NCBI RefSeq assembly: GCF_014650455.1
Contig: NZ_BMUZ01000001.1
Coordinates: forward strand, 773,652 to 837,651
Direction: 5' to 3'
Length of the DNA: 64,000 bases
DNA from: Streptomyces xanthochromogenes
Lineage (GTDB): Bacteria > Actinomycetota > Actinomycetes > Streptomycetales > Streptomycetaceae
Numbering within the stretch: the first letter of the stretch is position 1; the number at the start of each line of letters is the position of its first letter. Made by a program: the position numbers and the translations under genes. The notes below the pieces were generated by a model. It did not search any database. It was not told the origin of the DNA and was given only the letters and a program-made list of their open reading frames with translations. This document shows, piece by piece, positions 33,825 through 42,379 of this stretch.

Positions 33825-33924
33825 GCCAACGACTGTAGGCCAACAGCTGTTGACACGCCAGTTCCGGCAGTTCTACATTTGCCAACAAGCGTTGACCAAC
33901 AACCGTTGGCCAACATTCGTTGAC
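33825..33924. promoter_or_regulatory. 14-bp-phased TetR operator array
   Basis: Four good palindromic sites fit CCAACAnnnGTTGr: GCCAACAGCTGTTGAC (33839-33854), GCCAACAAGCGTTGAC (33881-33896), ACCAACAACCGTTGGC (33895-33910) and GCCAACATTCGTTGAC (33909-33924). A degenerate one, GCCAACGACTGTAGGC, starts at 33825. All start positions differ by multiples of 14. The last three overlap by 2 bp. They flank the -35/-10 boxes of the monooxygenase promoter. Confidence 0.8.
33850..33879 (+). promoter_or_regulatory. Strong promoter for the flavin monooxygenase gene
   Basis: -35 TTGACA (33850-33855), 18-base spacer, -10 TACATT (33874-33879). One operator overlaps the -35 box and three lie immediately downstream of the -10 box, as expected for repression. 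Confidence 0.75.
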
Positions 33925-33958
33925 CCGTACGCACGCACTGGCATCGATAGGGGCAGCC

Positions 33959-35575
33959 ATGAACGACACCCCGCACGCTTCCGGCTCCACCCGCTCCACC
34001 CGCTCCACCGACTCCCGCCGCGCCACAAGTCCCACCAGCGCCCTCCGGCCCGATGAGCCCTTAAGCGTGGCCGCCCACGCGAAGACCGAGGCCGGCGCCG
34101 ACACCGTGGCCGACGTCCTCGTCGTCGGCGCCGGCCCGACCGGACTGCTCCTCGCCGGTGACCTGGCCGCCGCGGGCCTGCGCGTCACGCTCGCCGAGCG
34201 TCGGCCGCACGGCATCAGCAACATGACGCGCGCCTTCGGCGTCCACGCCCGCACCTTGGAGATGCTCGACGCGCGCGGCCTGGCCGACGAGTTGATCAAG
34301 CGGGGCACGACCGTCGACCACATGGACATGTTCGGCCACATCAACCTCGACATGACCCGGCTGCGGTCGCGCTTCCCGTTCCTGCTCGTCAGCCCGCAGT
34401 ACGAGATGGAACAGCTCCTGGAGCGGCGGGCCGTCGCCGAGGGGGTTCAATTCCGTTACGGCGCAAGGCTGTTGAACCTCCGCCAGGATGGCGAAGGAGT
34501 AACCGCCGAGCTGCGCGAGAGCGGCGGGGGCGGGGGCGATGGCGACGGCAGCAATGACGGCGAGCAGCACGTCACGCTCCGGGCCCGCTATCTCGTCGGC
34601 GCCGACGGCGTACACAGCGGCGTCCGCGAGGCGCTCGGGCTGCCGTTCCCCGGCGCGGCCGTGATCCGCTCGATCATCCTCGCGGACGTACGGCTCGCAA
34701 CGGAACCGGACGCCATGCTCAAACTCAGCGGCTCGGGCAACTCGTTCGCCGTCGTCGCCCCGTTCGGCGACGGCTACCACCGGGTCATGGGGTGGAACCG
34801 GAAACACCAGGTGTCCGACACCGAGCCCGTGGACCTCGACGAGCTGCGCGCCATCGCCACCGAAGCCTTCGGCACCGACTACGGGATGCACGACGCCCGT
34901 TGGATCTCCCGCTTCCACAGCGACGAACGCCAGACCTCGTCCTACCGGGTCGGCCGGGCCTTCCTCGCCGGGGACGCCGCGCACGTCCACTCCCCCGCCG
35001 GCGGCCAGGGCATGAACACCGGCCTCCAGGACGCCGCGAACCTCTCCTGGAAACTGATCGCCGCACTGCGCGGCCGCGGCGCCGACCCCGACGCGCTGCT
35101 CGACAGCTACCAGGCCGAACGCCACCCGGTCGGCACGATGGTGCTGCGGAGCAGCGGCGCGCTCATCCGGCTCGCCATGGCCCACAACCCCCTTCAGCGG
35201 GCGGGCCGTTCACTCGCCGTACGCGTCCTCGACCTCGTGCGCCCGGTCTCCGACAAGGCGATGCGGATGATCAGCGGGCTCGACATCTCCTACCGGGCGG
35301 AGCGCGGTTCCCATCCGCTCGCCGGGAAGCGCGCGATCGACCTCGACCTCGCGGAGGGACGCCTCTACGAGCTGCTGCGCCGGGGCGAGTTCGTCCTGGT
35401 GACATCCCGGGACGGCCGGACCGTGGCGCCGCAGGGCGTAGTGGCCGCGCACTGGCGGAGCGGCCGCGGCAGCACTCTGCTCGTGCGGCCCGACGGGTAC
35501 GTGGCGTGGGCGAGCGAAGGCCCGGACCCGGCCGGGCTGCATGCCGCACTCGCCCGCTGGACCGGGCACGAGTAA
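33959..35575 (+). CDS. FAD-dependent aromatic/polyketide monooxygenase
   Basis: 538 residues of the PHBH-type group A flavoprotein hydroxylases. FAD-binding VLVVGAGPTGLLLAG is at about 53-67, the DG motif is LVGADGVHSGVREALG, and the GD motif is FLAGDAAHVHSPAGGQGMNTGLQDA. A thioredoxin-like C-terminal region follows, as in polyketide and rifampicin hydroxylases. The first 45 residues are a Ser/Thr/Arg-rich extension. AGGGG precedes the ATG at 33959. With the TetR repressor it forms a drug- or aromatic-inducible modification module; a role in detoxifying an antibiotic is possible. Confidence 0.92.
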   Translation: MNDTPHASGSTRSTRSTDSRRATSPTSALRPDEPLSVAAHAKTEAGADTVADVLVVGAGPTGLLLAGDLAAAGLRVTLAERRPHGISNMTRAFGVHARTLEMLDARGLADELIKRGTTVDHMDMFGHINLDMTRLRSRFPFLLVSPQYEMEQLLERRAVAEGVQFRYGARLLNLRQDGEGVTAELRESGGGGGDGDGSNDGEQHVTLRARYLVGADGVHSGVREALGLPFPGAAVIRSIILADVRLATEPDAMLKLSGSGNSFAVVAPFGDGYHRVMGWNRKHQVSDTEPVDLDELRAIATEAFGTDYGMHDARWISRFHSDERQTSSYRVGRAFLAGDAAHVHSPAGGQGMNTGLQDAANLSWKLIAALRGRGADPDALLDSYQAERHPVGTMVLRSSGALIRLAMAHNPLQRAGRSLAVRVLDLVRPVSDKAMRMISGLDISYRAERGSHPLAGKRAIDLDLAEGRLYELLRRGEFVLVTSRDGRTVAPQGVVAAHWRSGRGSTLLVRPDGYVAWASEGPDPAGLHAALARWTGHE

Positions 35576-35624
35576 CAGGGCTCCGGGGCTCCTTCGCTCC
35601 AACTACCCGTCTTGGTGCGGCAGT

Positions 35625-36305
35625 TCAGAAGCTGTACGGGTCGCCCGTAGCCGGGGCGAGGACCCGGTGGGTGTTGTTCGCCGGGTTGCGGTCGTACGTG
35701 CCGCCGCTCCAGGCGGTGTCGATGTCGACGCCCACCTCCGCCGGCTCGCCGACGACCGCCACGTCCAGGGCGACCCGTACGCCGCTGCCCGCAGCCCGCA
35801 TCGTGCCTGTGCCGCACTGCACGGTGGCCGGGCCGGTGCGCAGACAACCGGGCGGCAGGGTCGCTCCGGGGTCCAGGGGCACCGAGAAGCGCAGCCGCAC
35901 CGTGACCCCCGAGACCGGCGCCGGGCCGTGGTTCTCGGTGGTGAGCCAGACGCCGACCCGGCCGCCCCACAGGGAGACGTGCCCGTGGTACGCCACATCC
36001 GCCTCGACCCCGGCCCCGACGCCGGCACCGGCGCCGGCGCCGCTGCCCCTGCCCGTTCCCGGAACGAGGGCCGGGGCGGGAGCGGAGGCCGGAGCGGGGG
36101 CGGAAGCGGGACGGGAAGCCGCCGGGCGCGGGGCCTCGCCGCCGAGCCCGCTCGCCCCGCTCGGCGTACCCGTGGCGATCAGCGTCACCGCGGCCAGCAC
36201 CGCCACAGCGACGCTCGCCAGAATCCCGCCACCACGCCTGCCCGCGCCGCCCGGTCTGCCAGACCCGTTCGGCCTGCCTGATCTGTTCATCACACGAACC
36301 AACAT
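35625..36305 (-). CDS. Secreted protein with Ala/Pro/Gly-rich stalk
   Basis: 226 residues. A basic N-terminus and hydrophobic helix ([18 protein letters not shown]) form a signal, followed by about 60 residues rich in Ala, Pro and Gly (for example [17 protein letters not shown]). The rest is a beta-rich domain like DUF11/CARDB-type folds ([25 protein letters not shown], then DNNPANNTH-like [10 protein letters not shown]). Probably a surface-exposed adhesive or structural domain. MNRSGR at 36290 is an alternative start. Confidence 0.72.
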   Translation of the reverse strand: MLVRVMNRSGRPNGSGRPGGAGRRGGGILASVAVAVLAAVTLIATGTPSGASGLGGEAPRPAASRPASAPAPASAPAPALVPGTGRGSGAGAGAGVGAGVEADVAYHGHVSLWGGRVGVWLTTENHGPAPVSGVTVRLRFSVPLDPGATLPPGCLRTGPATVQCGTGTMRAAGSGVRVALDVAVVGEPAEVGVDIDTAWSGGTYDRNPANNTHRVLAPATGDPYSF

Positions 36306-36309
36306 GAGC

Positions 36310-36323
36310 GAAAGGTACCTTTC
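36310..36323. promoter_or_regulatory. Perfect palindrome GAAAGGTACCTTTC
   Basis: A 14-bp perfect palindrome in the divergent gap between the secreted protein (start 36305) and the YnfA gene (start 36399), 4 bases from the former's ATG. It looks like an operator; the regulator is unknown. Confidence 0.5.
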
Positions 36324-36398
36324 ACCCCTTATTTACCCAGCGCGCCACCCCGAGCGTCCGTCTCGAACCCGGCATCCGCCCCGTGCCACCCTGACCTC

Positions 36399-36734
36399 AT
36401 GCTCGTCGCACGCTCCGTACTCCTCTTCGTCCTGGCCGCCCTCTTCGAGATCGGCGGGGCCTGGCTCGTCTGGCAGGGCGTCAGGGAGCATCGGGGCTGG
36501 GTGTGGATCGGCGCCGGAGTGCTGGCGCTCGGCATCTACGGGTTCGTGGCGACGCTCCAGCCCGACGGCGAGTTCGGCCGCATCCTCGCCGCATACGGCG
36601 GGGTCTTCGTCGCGGGCTCGATCGCCTGGGGCATGGTCGCGGACGGCTACCGCCCGGACCGCTGGGACGTCACCGGCGCGCTGATCTGCCTGGCCGGCAT
36701 GGCCGTGATCATGTACGCCCCGCGCGGCCGCTGA
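36399..36734 (+). CDS. YnfA family small membrane transporter
   Basis: 111 residues, four predicted helices: [58 protein letters not shown], and [24 protein letters not shown] and [11 protein letters not shown] are family signatures. YnfA proteins belong to the drug/metabolite superfamily close to SMR pumps and can export cationic compounds. Length is typical. Confidence 0.92.
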   Translation: MLVARSVLLFVLAALFEIGGAWLVWQGVREHRGWVWIGAGVLALGIYGFVATLQPDGEFGRILAAYGGVFVAGSIAWGMVADGYRPDRWDVTGALICLAGMAVIMYAPRGR

Positions 36735-36840
36735 GGGCGTCCGCCCCGCCCGGACCCGGGCCACCGAGCCCGCCCCGGCCGGACGCTTCCGGGCCCGCCT
36801 ATCCTGGCCGCGTACTCACCACACGCGCGAGGAGCACGAC

Positions 36841-37605
36841 ATGACTGCCGCCGGGACCCCGATCGCCGTCGTCACCGGAGCGAGCAGCGGGATCGGTGCC
36901 GCCACCGCCCGCGGGCTCGCCGCCGCCGGCTACCGCGTGGTGCTGACCGCCCGCCGCAAGGACCGCATCGAGGCGCTGGCCGCCGAGATCAACGAGGCGG
37001 GCCACCAGGCGACGGCGTACCCGCTGGACGTGACCGACCGGGCAGCCGTCGACGAGTTCGCCACCGCCTTCCGCACCATCGGGGTGCTGGTGAACAACGC
37101 GGGCGGCGCGCTCGGCGCCGACCCCGTCGCGACCGGCGACCCGGACGACTGGCGGCAGATGTACGAGACGAACGTGATCGGCACGCTCAACGTCACTCAG
37201 GCCCTGCTGCCCGCGCTTGAGGCGTCGGGCGACGGCACCGTCGTGATCCTCTCCTCCACGGCGGGCCATGCCACGTACGAGGGCGGCGGCGGCTATGTCG
37301 CCGCGAAGAACGGCGCGCGGGTGCTCGCCGAGACGCTCCGCCTGGAGATCGTGGGGCGTCCGGTCCGGGTCGTCGAGATCGCGCCCGGCATGGTCAAGAC
37401 GGACGAGTTCGCCACGACCCGGTTCCGCGGCGACACGGAGAAGGCCGCCAAGGTGTACGCCGGTGTGGCCGAGCCGCTCACCGCCGACGACGTGGCCGAC
37501 ACCATCACCTGGGCGGTGACCCGGCCCAGCCACGTCAACATCGACCTGCTCGTGGTCCGGCCCCGCGCCCAGGCGTCCAACACCAAGGTCCACCGGGAGT
37601 CCTGA
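36841..37605 (+). CDS. Short-chain dehydrogenase/reductase
   Basis: 254 residues of classical SDR. TGASSGIGAATAR (cofactor loop, residues 13-25), NNAGG near 84, catalytic S in ILSSTAGH and Y-x3-K in YVAAKNG. The Arg after the cofactor strand (TARRKDR) suggests NADP(H). It resembles the YdfG/serine 3-dehydrogenase type; the substrate is unknown. The GTG-free ATG start at 36841 follows GAGGAG. Confidence 0.93.
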   Translation: MTAAGTPIAVVTGASSGIGAATARGLAAAGYRVVLTARRKDRIEALAAEINEAGHQATAYPLDVTDRAAVDEFATAFRTIGVLVNNAGGALGADPVATGDPDDWRQMYETNVIGTLNVTQALLPALEASGDGTVVILSSTAGHATYEGGGGYVAAKNGARVLAETLRLEIVGRPVRVVEIAPGMVKTDEFATTRFRGDTEKAAKVYAGVAEPLTADDVADTITWAVTRPSHVNIDLLVVRPRAQASNTKVHRES

Positions 37606-37760
37606 CCCGACCCGGGCGGGCGCGGACCCGACGGGCGCGGCCCTCGCCCTACGCACCCGGTGCGCCCGCCGCGCCCGACGTCCCCACTCCGCCGTCTACG
37701 CGCTCTACGCCCTCGACGCGCTCTAAGGGCTGGCTCTACGGGCTCTCAGGGCTCGACGCG

Positions 37761-38588
37761 CTACTGCACCTTCGCCCGCAGCATCGGCGCCCGCGTGTGG
37801 CGGCGCTTCTCGCCCGCGTGGAACACCAGGATGATCAGCCGGGCGCCCGGCGCGGCCACCGGCTGGGCGGCGCACATCGTCACCCAGCCGGGCCCGAGGG
37901 ACGCGTGGTTGAGCGGACGTTCGTCGCCGTCGAGGTGGAAGTAGGCGCTGGACCGGTTGTAGATCCCGGCGGCGAGCGGGTCCGCCAGGACCTCCTTCTC
38001 GATCTGCGCCAGCGTCTGGTCGGTGGGGTCGGCGGCCAGGGCCGCCCGCAGCTGGGGCAACACCAACGGCGCCCACGCGTGCTCCCAGTCGGTCAGGGTC
38101 TCGCGGGCGGCGGGGTCGAGCGTCATCCACCGCATGGTGTTCTGCGGCACCCGGCCGCCGGGGAACATCGTGGTCCAGGGCTGGTTGTGGGCCAGCAGGT
38201 TCCAGGAGCGGTCGGTGGCGTACGCCATGTGCGCGATGCCGTCGACGGCCTCCTGCCACACTCCGGGGATCTCCTCGCCGGACTGCGAGTGCAGCGGGAA
38301 CGGCGGGTCCTGGCCCAGGCAGTAGCGCCACAGCGCCACCCACTCCTGCTCGTTCATGCCGAGCAGCCTGGCCACGTCCTGGAGCAGGTCGGCGGGCGGG
38401 TTGGGGTAACGGCCGGACTCCAGGCGCCCGTAGGTGTCCGGGGCGCGGTGCAGGATCTGGTCGATCTGGGCCTGCGAGAGGCCGGGCGCCCGCCGCCCCT
38501 GCCGGGTCGGTCGGCTCAGCCCGTGGCTCTCGGGCTTGATCAGCGCGCGGCGCTCGCGCAGCAGGGAGCGCAGAGCGGGCTTGTCCAT
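37761..38588 (-). CDS. XRE regulator with MmyB-like ligand domain
   Basis: 275 residues. An N-terminal XRE HTH (GLSQAQIDQILHRAPDTYGRLESGRYPNPPADLLQDVARLLG) is followed by an MmyB-like PAS-related domain (YATDRSWNLLAHNQPWTTMFPGG, then LHRWMTLD-like MRWMTLDPAARETLTDW). Such proteins bind acyl or fatty ligands in Streptomyces. The ATG at 38588 has GGGAG 8 bases upstream; the frame continues upstream but is unlikely to be coding. The low-complexity stretch at 37690-37760 (CTCGACGCGCT, CTCTACG repeats) follows its stop. Confidence 0.9.
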   Translation of the reverse strand: MDKPALRSLLRERRALIKPESHGLSRPTRQGRRAPGLSQAQIDQILHRAPDTYGRLESGRYPNPPADLLQDVARLLGMNEQEWVALWRYCLGQDPPFPLHSQSGEEIPGVWQEAVDGIAHMAYATDRSWNLLAHNQPWTTMFPGGRVPQNTMRWMTLDPAARETLTDWEHAWAPLVLPQLRAALAADPTDQTLAQIEKEVLADPLAAGIYNRSSAYFHLDGDERPLNHASLGPGWVTMCAAQPVAAPGARLIILVFHAGEKRRHTRAPMLRAKVQ

Positions 38589-39183
38589 CTGTGGTTCTCC
38601 CCCGGTTACGGGCGGTCGGCGGCTGATGCCGTCGGCCGCGCGGTTGGAACAGCCGCTCCCGGCTCTCGGATCCGACTCTGCGATCGACTCCGTGCCGGGT
38701 GCTCGGCGTGCACCGGGTGACCGGTGCGCATCCCATGGTCGGCGTACGTTCCATTGTGGGCGCACGTGCCCTGGTCGGGGCCGACGGAATCCTCGCTCCC
38801 CCTCAAGGCCACCGGGCGACCGCCGGGTGCGGATCGGCCTGCGGGCCAGTGGGGACACGGCCGCCACCGGTACCGCGGCCCCCGGCACGGGCGTCGGGGC
38901 CTGAGACAACAGTCACTGCGGGCGGAGGCGGAAAGGCACCGCCCCTCACGGCCGGAGGGCGGGCCGGAGCTGATTGGCGAGGTGTGCCCTTTCGTGGCCG
39001 GTTCGGGTACGGTCGGCCCCCTCGCGGGCACAGCTGTGGCGGCCACCCCCAGGGCCGGCCGCCGAGGCACCCGCCAGGAGAGACCCCACCGATACGGTGA
39101 CCGATGGGGTATGCACGGATCAAGCGGTAGTGGGTGCGCACGTACGCAGGGCGCATACACGCAACGGCACAACGGGGGCAGAC
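38589..39183. other. 595-base divergent region, no gene recognised
   Basis: Between the XRE regulator and the LuxR-type regulator. It is G/C-rich with partial repeats (GTGCGCATCCCATGGTCGGCG, then GTACGTTCCATTGTGGGCGC near 38735) and several open frames of poor codon character. It must contain both divergent promoters, but I could not place them with confidence. Confidence 0.5.
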
Positions 39184-40446
39184 ATGGGCGAACCGGGCGA
39201 CCGGCCGACCGACGCCGCGAACGCCTTCGAGACCCTGTCCGAGACCGGGACGGAGACCGCACCCGAGAATCGGACCGCGGACGCCTACGAGCACCCGTCC
39301 GGGACCGAGACCACCGAGACCGCAGGCGCCTTGGAGCACGCGCCCGCGTCCGGGACCGCGTCCGGGACCGAGACCGAGACCGCAGGCGCCTTCGAGCACG
39401 CGTCCGGGACCGCGGACGCCTTCGATGCCGAGAGCGCCAAGGAGTTGTCGCCCGAGGCCGTCGACGTCTACGGCCGGGTCACCCGCCACGAGCCCATCGA
39501 CCCCGGGCGCGACGCCCGCGCGCTCGGCGAGCTGCGCCGCTGGGGCCTGGTCATCACCGACCCGCACCTGCCGCACCTGCCCATCGCGCTCGACCCCCAG
39601 GAGGCCGGCCGGCGCCGCCTGGACGAGGAGCTGCGACGGATGGCGGCCAGGGCCGCGCTCGCGGCCCGCATCCCCCAGCTCACCGACGAGCTTGGCCTGC
39701 ACTTCGAGCGGGCCAAGTGGCGCTCGGGCCGCGGCTCGGAGTTCCTCGGCGAGGCCGAACTCGTCAACGCCCGTATCGAGCAGGCCGTCGGCCGGGCCCG
39801 CGCGGAACTGCTCACCGCACAGCCCGGCGGTCCGCGCACCGGGGCGCAGCGGGCGGCCGCCGAGGAGCGGGACGGCGCGGCGCTCGCCCGCGGGGTCCAC
39901 GTCCGCAGCCTGTACCTCGACACCGGCCGCGACGACGCGACGACCCGCGCCTTCGTGCGCGCGATGACGGGCCGGGGCGCCCAGTTCCGTACCCAGGTCA
40001 CCCAGTTCCAGCGCTGTGTGGTCATCGACCGGCGTCAGGCCTTCATCTCCGACCACGTCGTGAACTCCGCGCCGGGCCACGCCTCCTGGCACGTACGGGA
40101 CCGGGCCGTGGTGGCCTTCATCGCCGAGGTCTTCGAGGAGTGCTGGCGCCGCGCCGACCCGTGGCACGGCGACCCGCACAGTGAGTCGCCCCGCTCGGCC
40201 GGGCCCGACGGCACCCGCACCACCCTGCTCCAGCGCGAGATCCTGCGGGACATGGCGCGCGGCATCGAGCAGCGGCTCACCGCGCAGCGCCTGGGCATAG
40301 GGCTGCGCAGCCTGTCCAAGGAGGTGCGCGCCCTGCGGCAGCTGTTCGGTGCGTCCACGCTCCAGGAACTCACCTATCAGTGGGCCCTGTCGGACGAGCG
40401 CCTCATTGACGACCGCCCGCCGCACCCCGGCCGGGCCAGCGCCTGA
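39184..40446 (+). CDS. TrmB/LuxR-type transcriptional regulator with repeat-rich N-terminus
   Basis: 420 residues. Residues 1-85 are low-complexity and built of imperfect repeats (SGTETTETAGALEHA, ASGTETETAGAFEHASGT). The centre has a winged-helix-like region (DPGRDARALGELRRWGLV) and a phospholipase D-like sensory fold (CVVIDRRQAFISDHV, RDRAVVAFIAEVFEECW). The C-terminus is a LuxR-type HTH (LQREILRDMARGIEQRLTAQRLGIGLRSLSKEVRAL). This arrangement is common in Streptomyces (TrmB-like regulators). The ATG at 39184 follows GGGGGC. Confidence 0.85.
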   Translation: MGEPGDRPTDAANAFETLSETGTETAPENRTADAYEHPSGTETTETAGALEHAPASGTASGTETETAGAFEHASGTADAFDAESAKELSPEAVDVYGRVTRHEPIDPGRDARALGELRRWGLVITDPHLPHLPIALDPQEAGRRRLDEELRRMAARAALAARIPQLTDELGLHFERAKWRSGRGSEFLGEAELVNARIEQAVGRARAELLTAQPGGPRTGAQRAAAEERDGAALARGVHVRSLYLDTGRDDATTRAFVRAMTGRGAQFRTQVTQFQRCVVIDRRQAFISDHVVNSAPGHASWHVRDRAVVAFIAEVFEECWRRADPWHGDPHSESPRSAGPDGTRTTLLQREILRDMARGIEQRLTAQRLGIGLRSLSKEVRALRQLFGASTLQELTYQWALSDERLIDDRPPHPGRASA

Positions 40447-40985
40447 CGCCCCGCCGACGACCTCTTCCCCAGGGGCCCATCCGGCCACCTGACCTCGTCT
40501 TTACCATCCAGTGGGCCGGATCTTTTCCCATCCCGCTTTTCGGCGGATAAATCTTCAGCGGAAAACTACCGGCGTTTGTTGCATGCTGAATGAGGACGAT
40601 CAACTGCCCTGTGAAGGGCGGAAGCTGATCGCCTGACGTCCGCTGTCACGAGGACGTTGTCCGCGTACGCCAGAACCGGCAGTGCAGGGCATGGGCAGAC
40701 GATGCCCTGCCGGGCGTCCCGCGGACACCGGGCGGCTTCTGCCACTGCCGCCCGGACAAAGCCGGACCCCTCCCCGGTACGTCCTCGTGGTGCGGGCGCA
40801 GTGTCCGGCAGCCCTCGGCTCGCCGAAGGCACAGCCGCGCGCCCCTTCCGGCGCTTTCCCGGCATGCGGGCCGGGAAGAGGCGGCGGCCGGGGGCTCACG
40901 CCCCCGGCCCGGCCGCGCTCCCCCAGGACCACCTCGAAGCGCGGGTCCGACCCACCCCTCGGCCCCCGCCCCGCGCCCACCGGGC
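40447..40985. ncRNA. 540-base convergent gap with candidate structured RNA
   Basis: No credible ORF was found between the two convergent stop codons. Three structures stand out. First, an A/T-richer segment at 40585-40640 with nested pairing: GATCA, GCCCT-GTGA-AGGGC, TGATC. Second, a 9-bp hairpin GCAGGGCAT...ATGCCCTGC (40684-40710). Third, a terminator GGCCGGGGGC-TCAC-GCCCCCGGCC (40886-40909) just below the rtcB stop. The first could be a small RNA; its strand is unclear. Confidence 0.35.
40886..40909 (-). terminator. Terminator below rtcB
   Basis: Perfect 10-bp stem GGCCGGGGGC / GCCCCCGGCC with a TCAC loop, 76 bases downstream of the rtcB stop. Confidence 0.75.
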
Positions 40986-42179
40986 TCAGCCCTTGACGCA
41001 CACCACCTGCTTCAGCTTCGCCACGACCTCCACCAGGTCGCGCTGCTGATCCATGACCTTCTCGATCGGCTTGTAGGCGCCCGGGATCTCGTCCACGACC
41101 CCCGAGTCCTTGCGGCACTCCACACCCCGCGTCTGCTCGACGAGGTCCCGCGTCGAGAAGGCCCGCTTCGCCGCGCTGCGGCTCATCCTGCGACCGGCGC
41201 CGTGCGAGGCCGAGTTGAACGACGCCGCGTTGCCGAGCCCCTTCACGATGTACGAGCCCGTGCCCATCGAGCCGGGGATGATCCCGAACTCCCCCGACCC
41301 CGCCCGGATCGCCCCCTTGCGGGTGACGAGCAGGTCCATCCCCTCGTACCGCTCCTCCGCCACGTAGTTGTGGTGGCAGGAGATGACCGGCTCGAACGTG
41401 ACCCTGGCCTTCTTGAACTCCTTGCGGACCACGTCCTGGAAGAGCGCCATCATGATCGCGCGGTTGTACTTGGCGTACTCCTGCGCCCAGAACAGGTCGT
41501 TGCGGTACGCCGCCATCTGCGGGGTGTCCGCGACGAAGACGGCGAGGTCGCGGTCGACCAGGCCCTGGTTGTGCGGCAGCTTCTGCGCCTGCCCGATGTG
41601 GAAGTCCGCCAGCTCCTTGCCGATGTTGCGCGAACCGGAGTGCAGCATCAGCCACACCGAGCCCGACTCGTCCAGGCAGAACTCCACGAAGTGGTTGCCG
41701 CTGCCCAGCGTCCCCATCTGCTTGGCGGCCCGCTCCTCACGGAAGCGCACCGACTCCGCGATGCCCCCGAACCGCTCCCAGAACCCCGCCCACCCCGAGG
41801 TGGGGAAGCCGTGCAGCCCGGACGGGTCCACCGGGTCGCGGTGCATGCCGCGGCCCACCGGAATGGCCTGCTCGATCTTCGAGCGGAGGCGGGAGAGATC
41901 GCCCGGCAGGTCGTTGGCGGTCAGTGAGGTCTTCACCGCGGACATGCCGCAGCCGATGTCGACGCCCACCGCGGCCGGGCACACCGCGCCGTGCATGGCG
42001 ATGACGGAGCCGACCGTGGCGCCCTTGCCGTAGTGCACGTCCGGCATCACGGCGAGGCCCTTGATCCACGGCAGCGTGGCGACGTTGCGCAGCTGCTGCA
42101 TCGCGCCGTCGTCCACCGACCCCGGGTCGGTCCACATCCTGATGGGCACCCGCGCCCCGGGCAGCTCCGTGTACGACAT
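40986..42179 (-). CDS. rtcB: RtcB family RNA ligase
   Basis: 397 residues, single-domain bacterial RtcB. Metal and guanylylation residues are visible: VGVDIGCGM (Asp74, Cys77), LGSGNHFVEF, LMLHSGSRNIG, VISCHHN, IPGSMGTGSYIV and the GMP-accepting His in NSASHGAGRRMSRSAAK. It joins RNA 2',3'-cyclic phosphate (or 3'-phosphate) ends to 5'-OH ends using GTP and Mn2+. There is no RtcA, RtcR or archease gene beside it. The ATG at 42179 is preceded by GAGG. The 200-base upstream region is conspicuously A/T-rich. Confidence 0.94.
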   Translation of the reverse strand: MSYTELPGARVPIRMWTDPGSVDDGAMQQLRNVATLPWIKGLAVMPDVHYGKGATVGSVIAMHGAVCPAAVGVDIGCGMSAVKTSLTANDLPGDLSRLRSKIEQAIPVGRGMHRDPVDPSGLHGFPTSGWAGFWERFGGIAESVRFREERAAKQMGTLGSGNHFVEFCLDESGSVWLMLHSGSRNIGKELADFHIGQAQKLPHNQGLVDRDLAVFVADTPQMAAYRNDLFWAQEYAKYNRAIMMALFQDVVRKEFKKARVTFEPVISCHHNYVAEERYEGMDLLVTRKGAIRAGSGEFGIIPGSMGTGSYIVKGLGNAASFNSASHGAGRRMSRSAAKRAFSTRDLVEQTRGVECRKDSGVVDEIPGAYKPIEKVMDQQRDLVEVVAKLKQVVCVKG

Positions 42180-42319
42180 GATTCCTCGATCCCCCGAAAG
42201 CAGAAAACGGCACGTAAGCCAGAAAGCGCACGTATGGCAAAAACAGCAGCCAAAACCCACAACCAGGACAGTGGACCGGCGTTCACAGGTGCACGTGCGA
42301 TACACATTGTGTCCGGCCA

Positions 42320-42345
42320 CCGCCCTCGGGCGGCAACTACTTTTT
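42320..42345 (+). terminator. Hairpin plus T-run in the rtcB/lipoprotein divergent region
   Basis: CCGCCC-TC-GGGCGG (42320-42333), then CAACTAC and TTTTT. A U-tailed hairpin is rare at this G+C content. It lies 35 bases before the DUF3558 gene start and could be an attenuator in its leader. Confidence 0.45.
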
Positions 42346-42379
42346 CCTCAGTCGTCCCGCTGAAAGGAGCCCGGAAACC

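Noticed and set aside
40566..40865. 99-codon minus-strand and 130-codon plus-strand frames in the rtcB gap
   Set aside because: Mutually overlapping, Arg/Pro/Ala-rich, no start signals; structures in the DNA are better supported.
42237..42379. Small ORF MAKTAAKTHNQDSG... upstream of the DUF3558 gene, and a Cys-rich frame opposite it extending rtcB upstream
   Set aside because: No ribosome binding site, poor codon pattern; the region looks like control DNA. The Cys-rich frame lacks the HVDLCR core of leader peptides.
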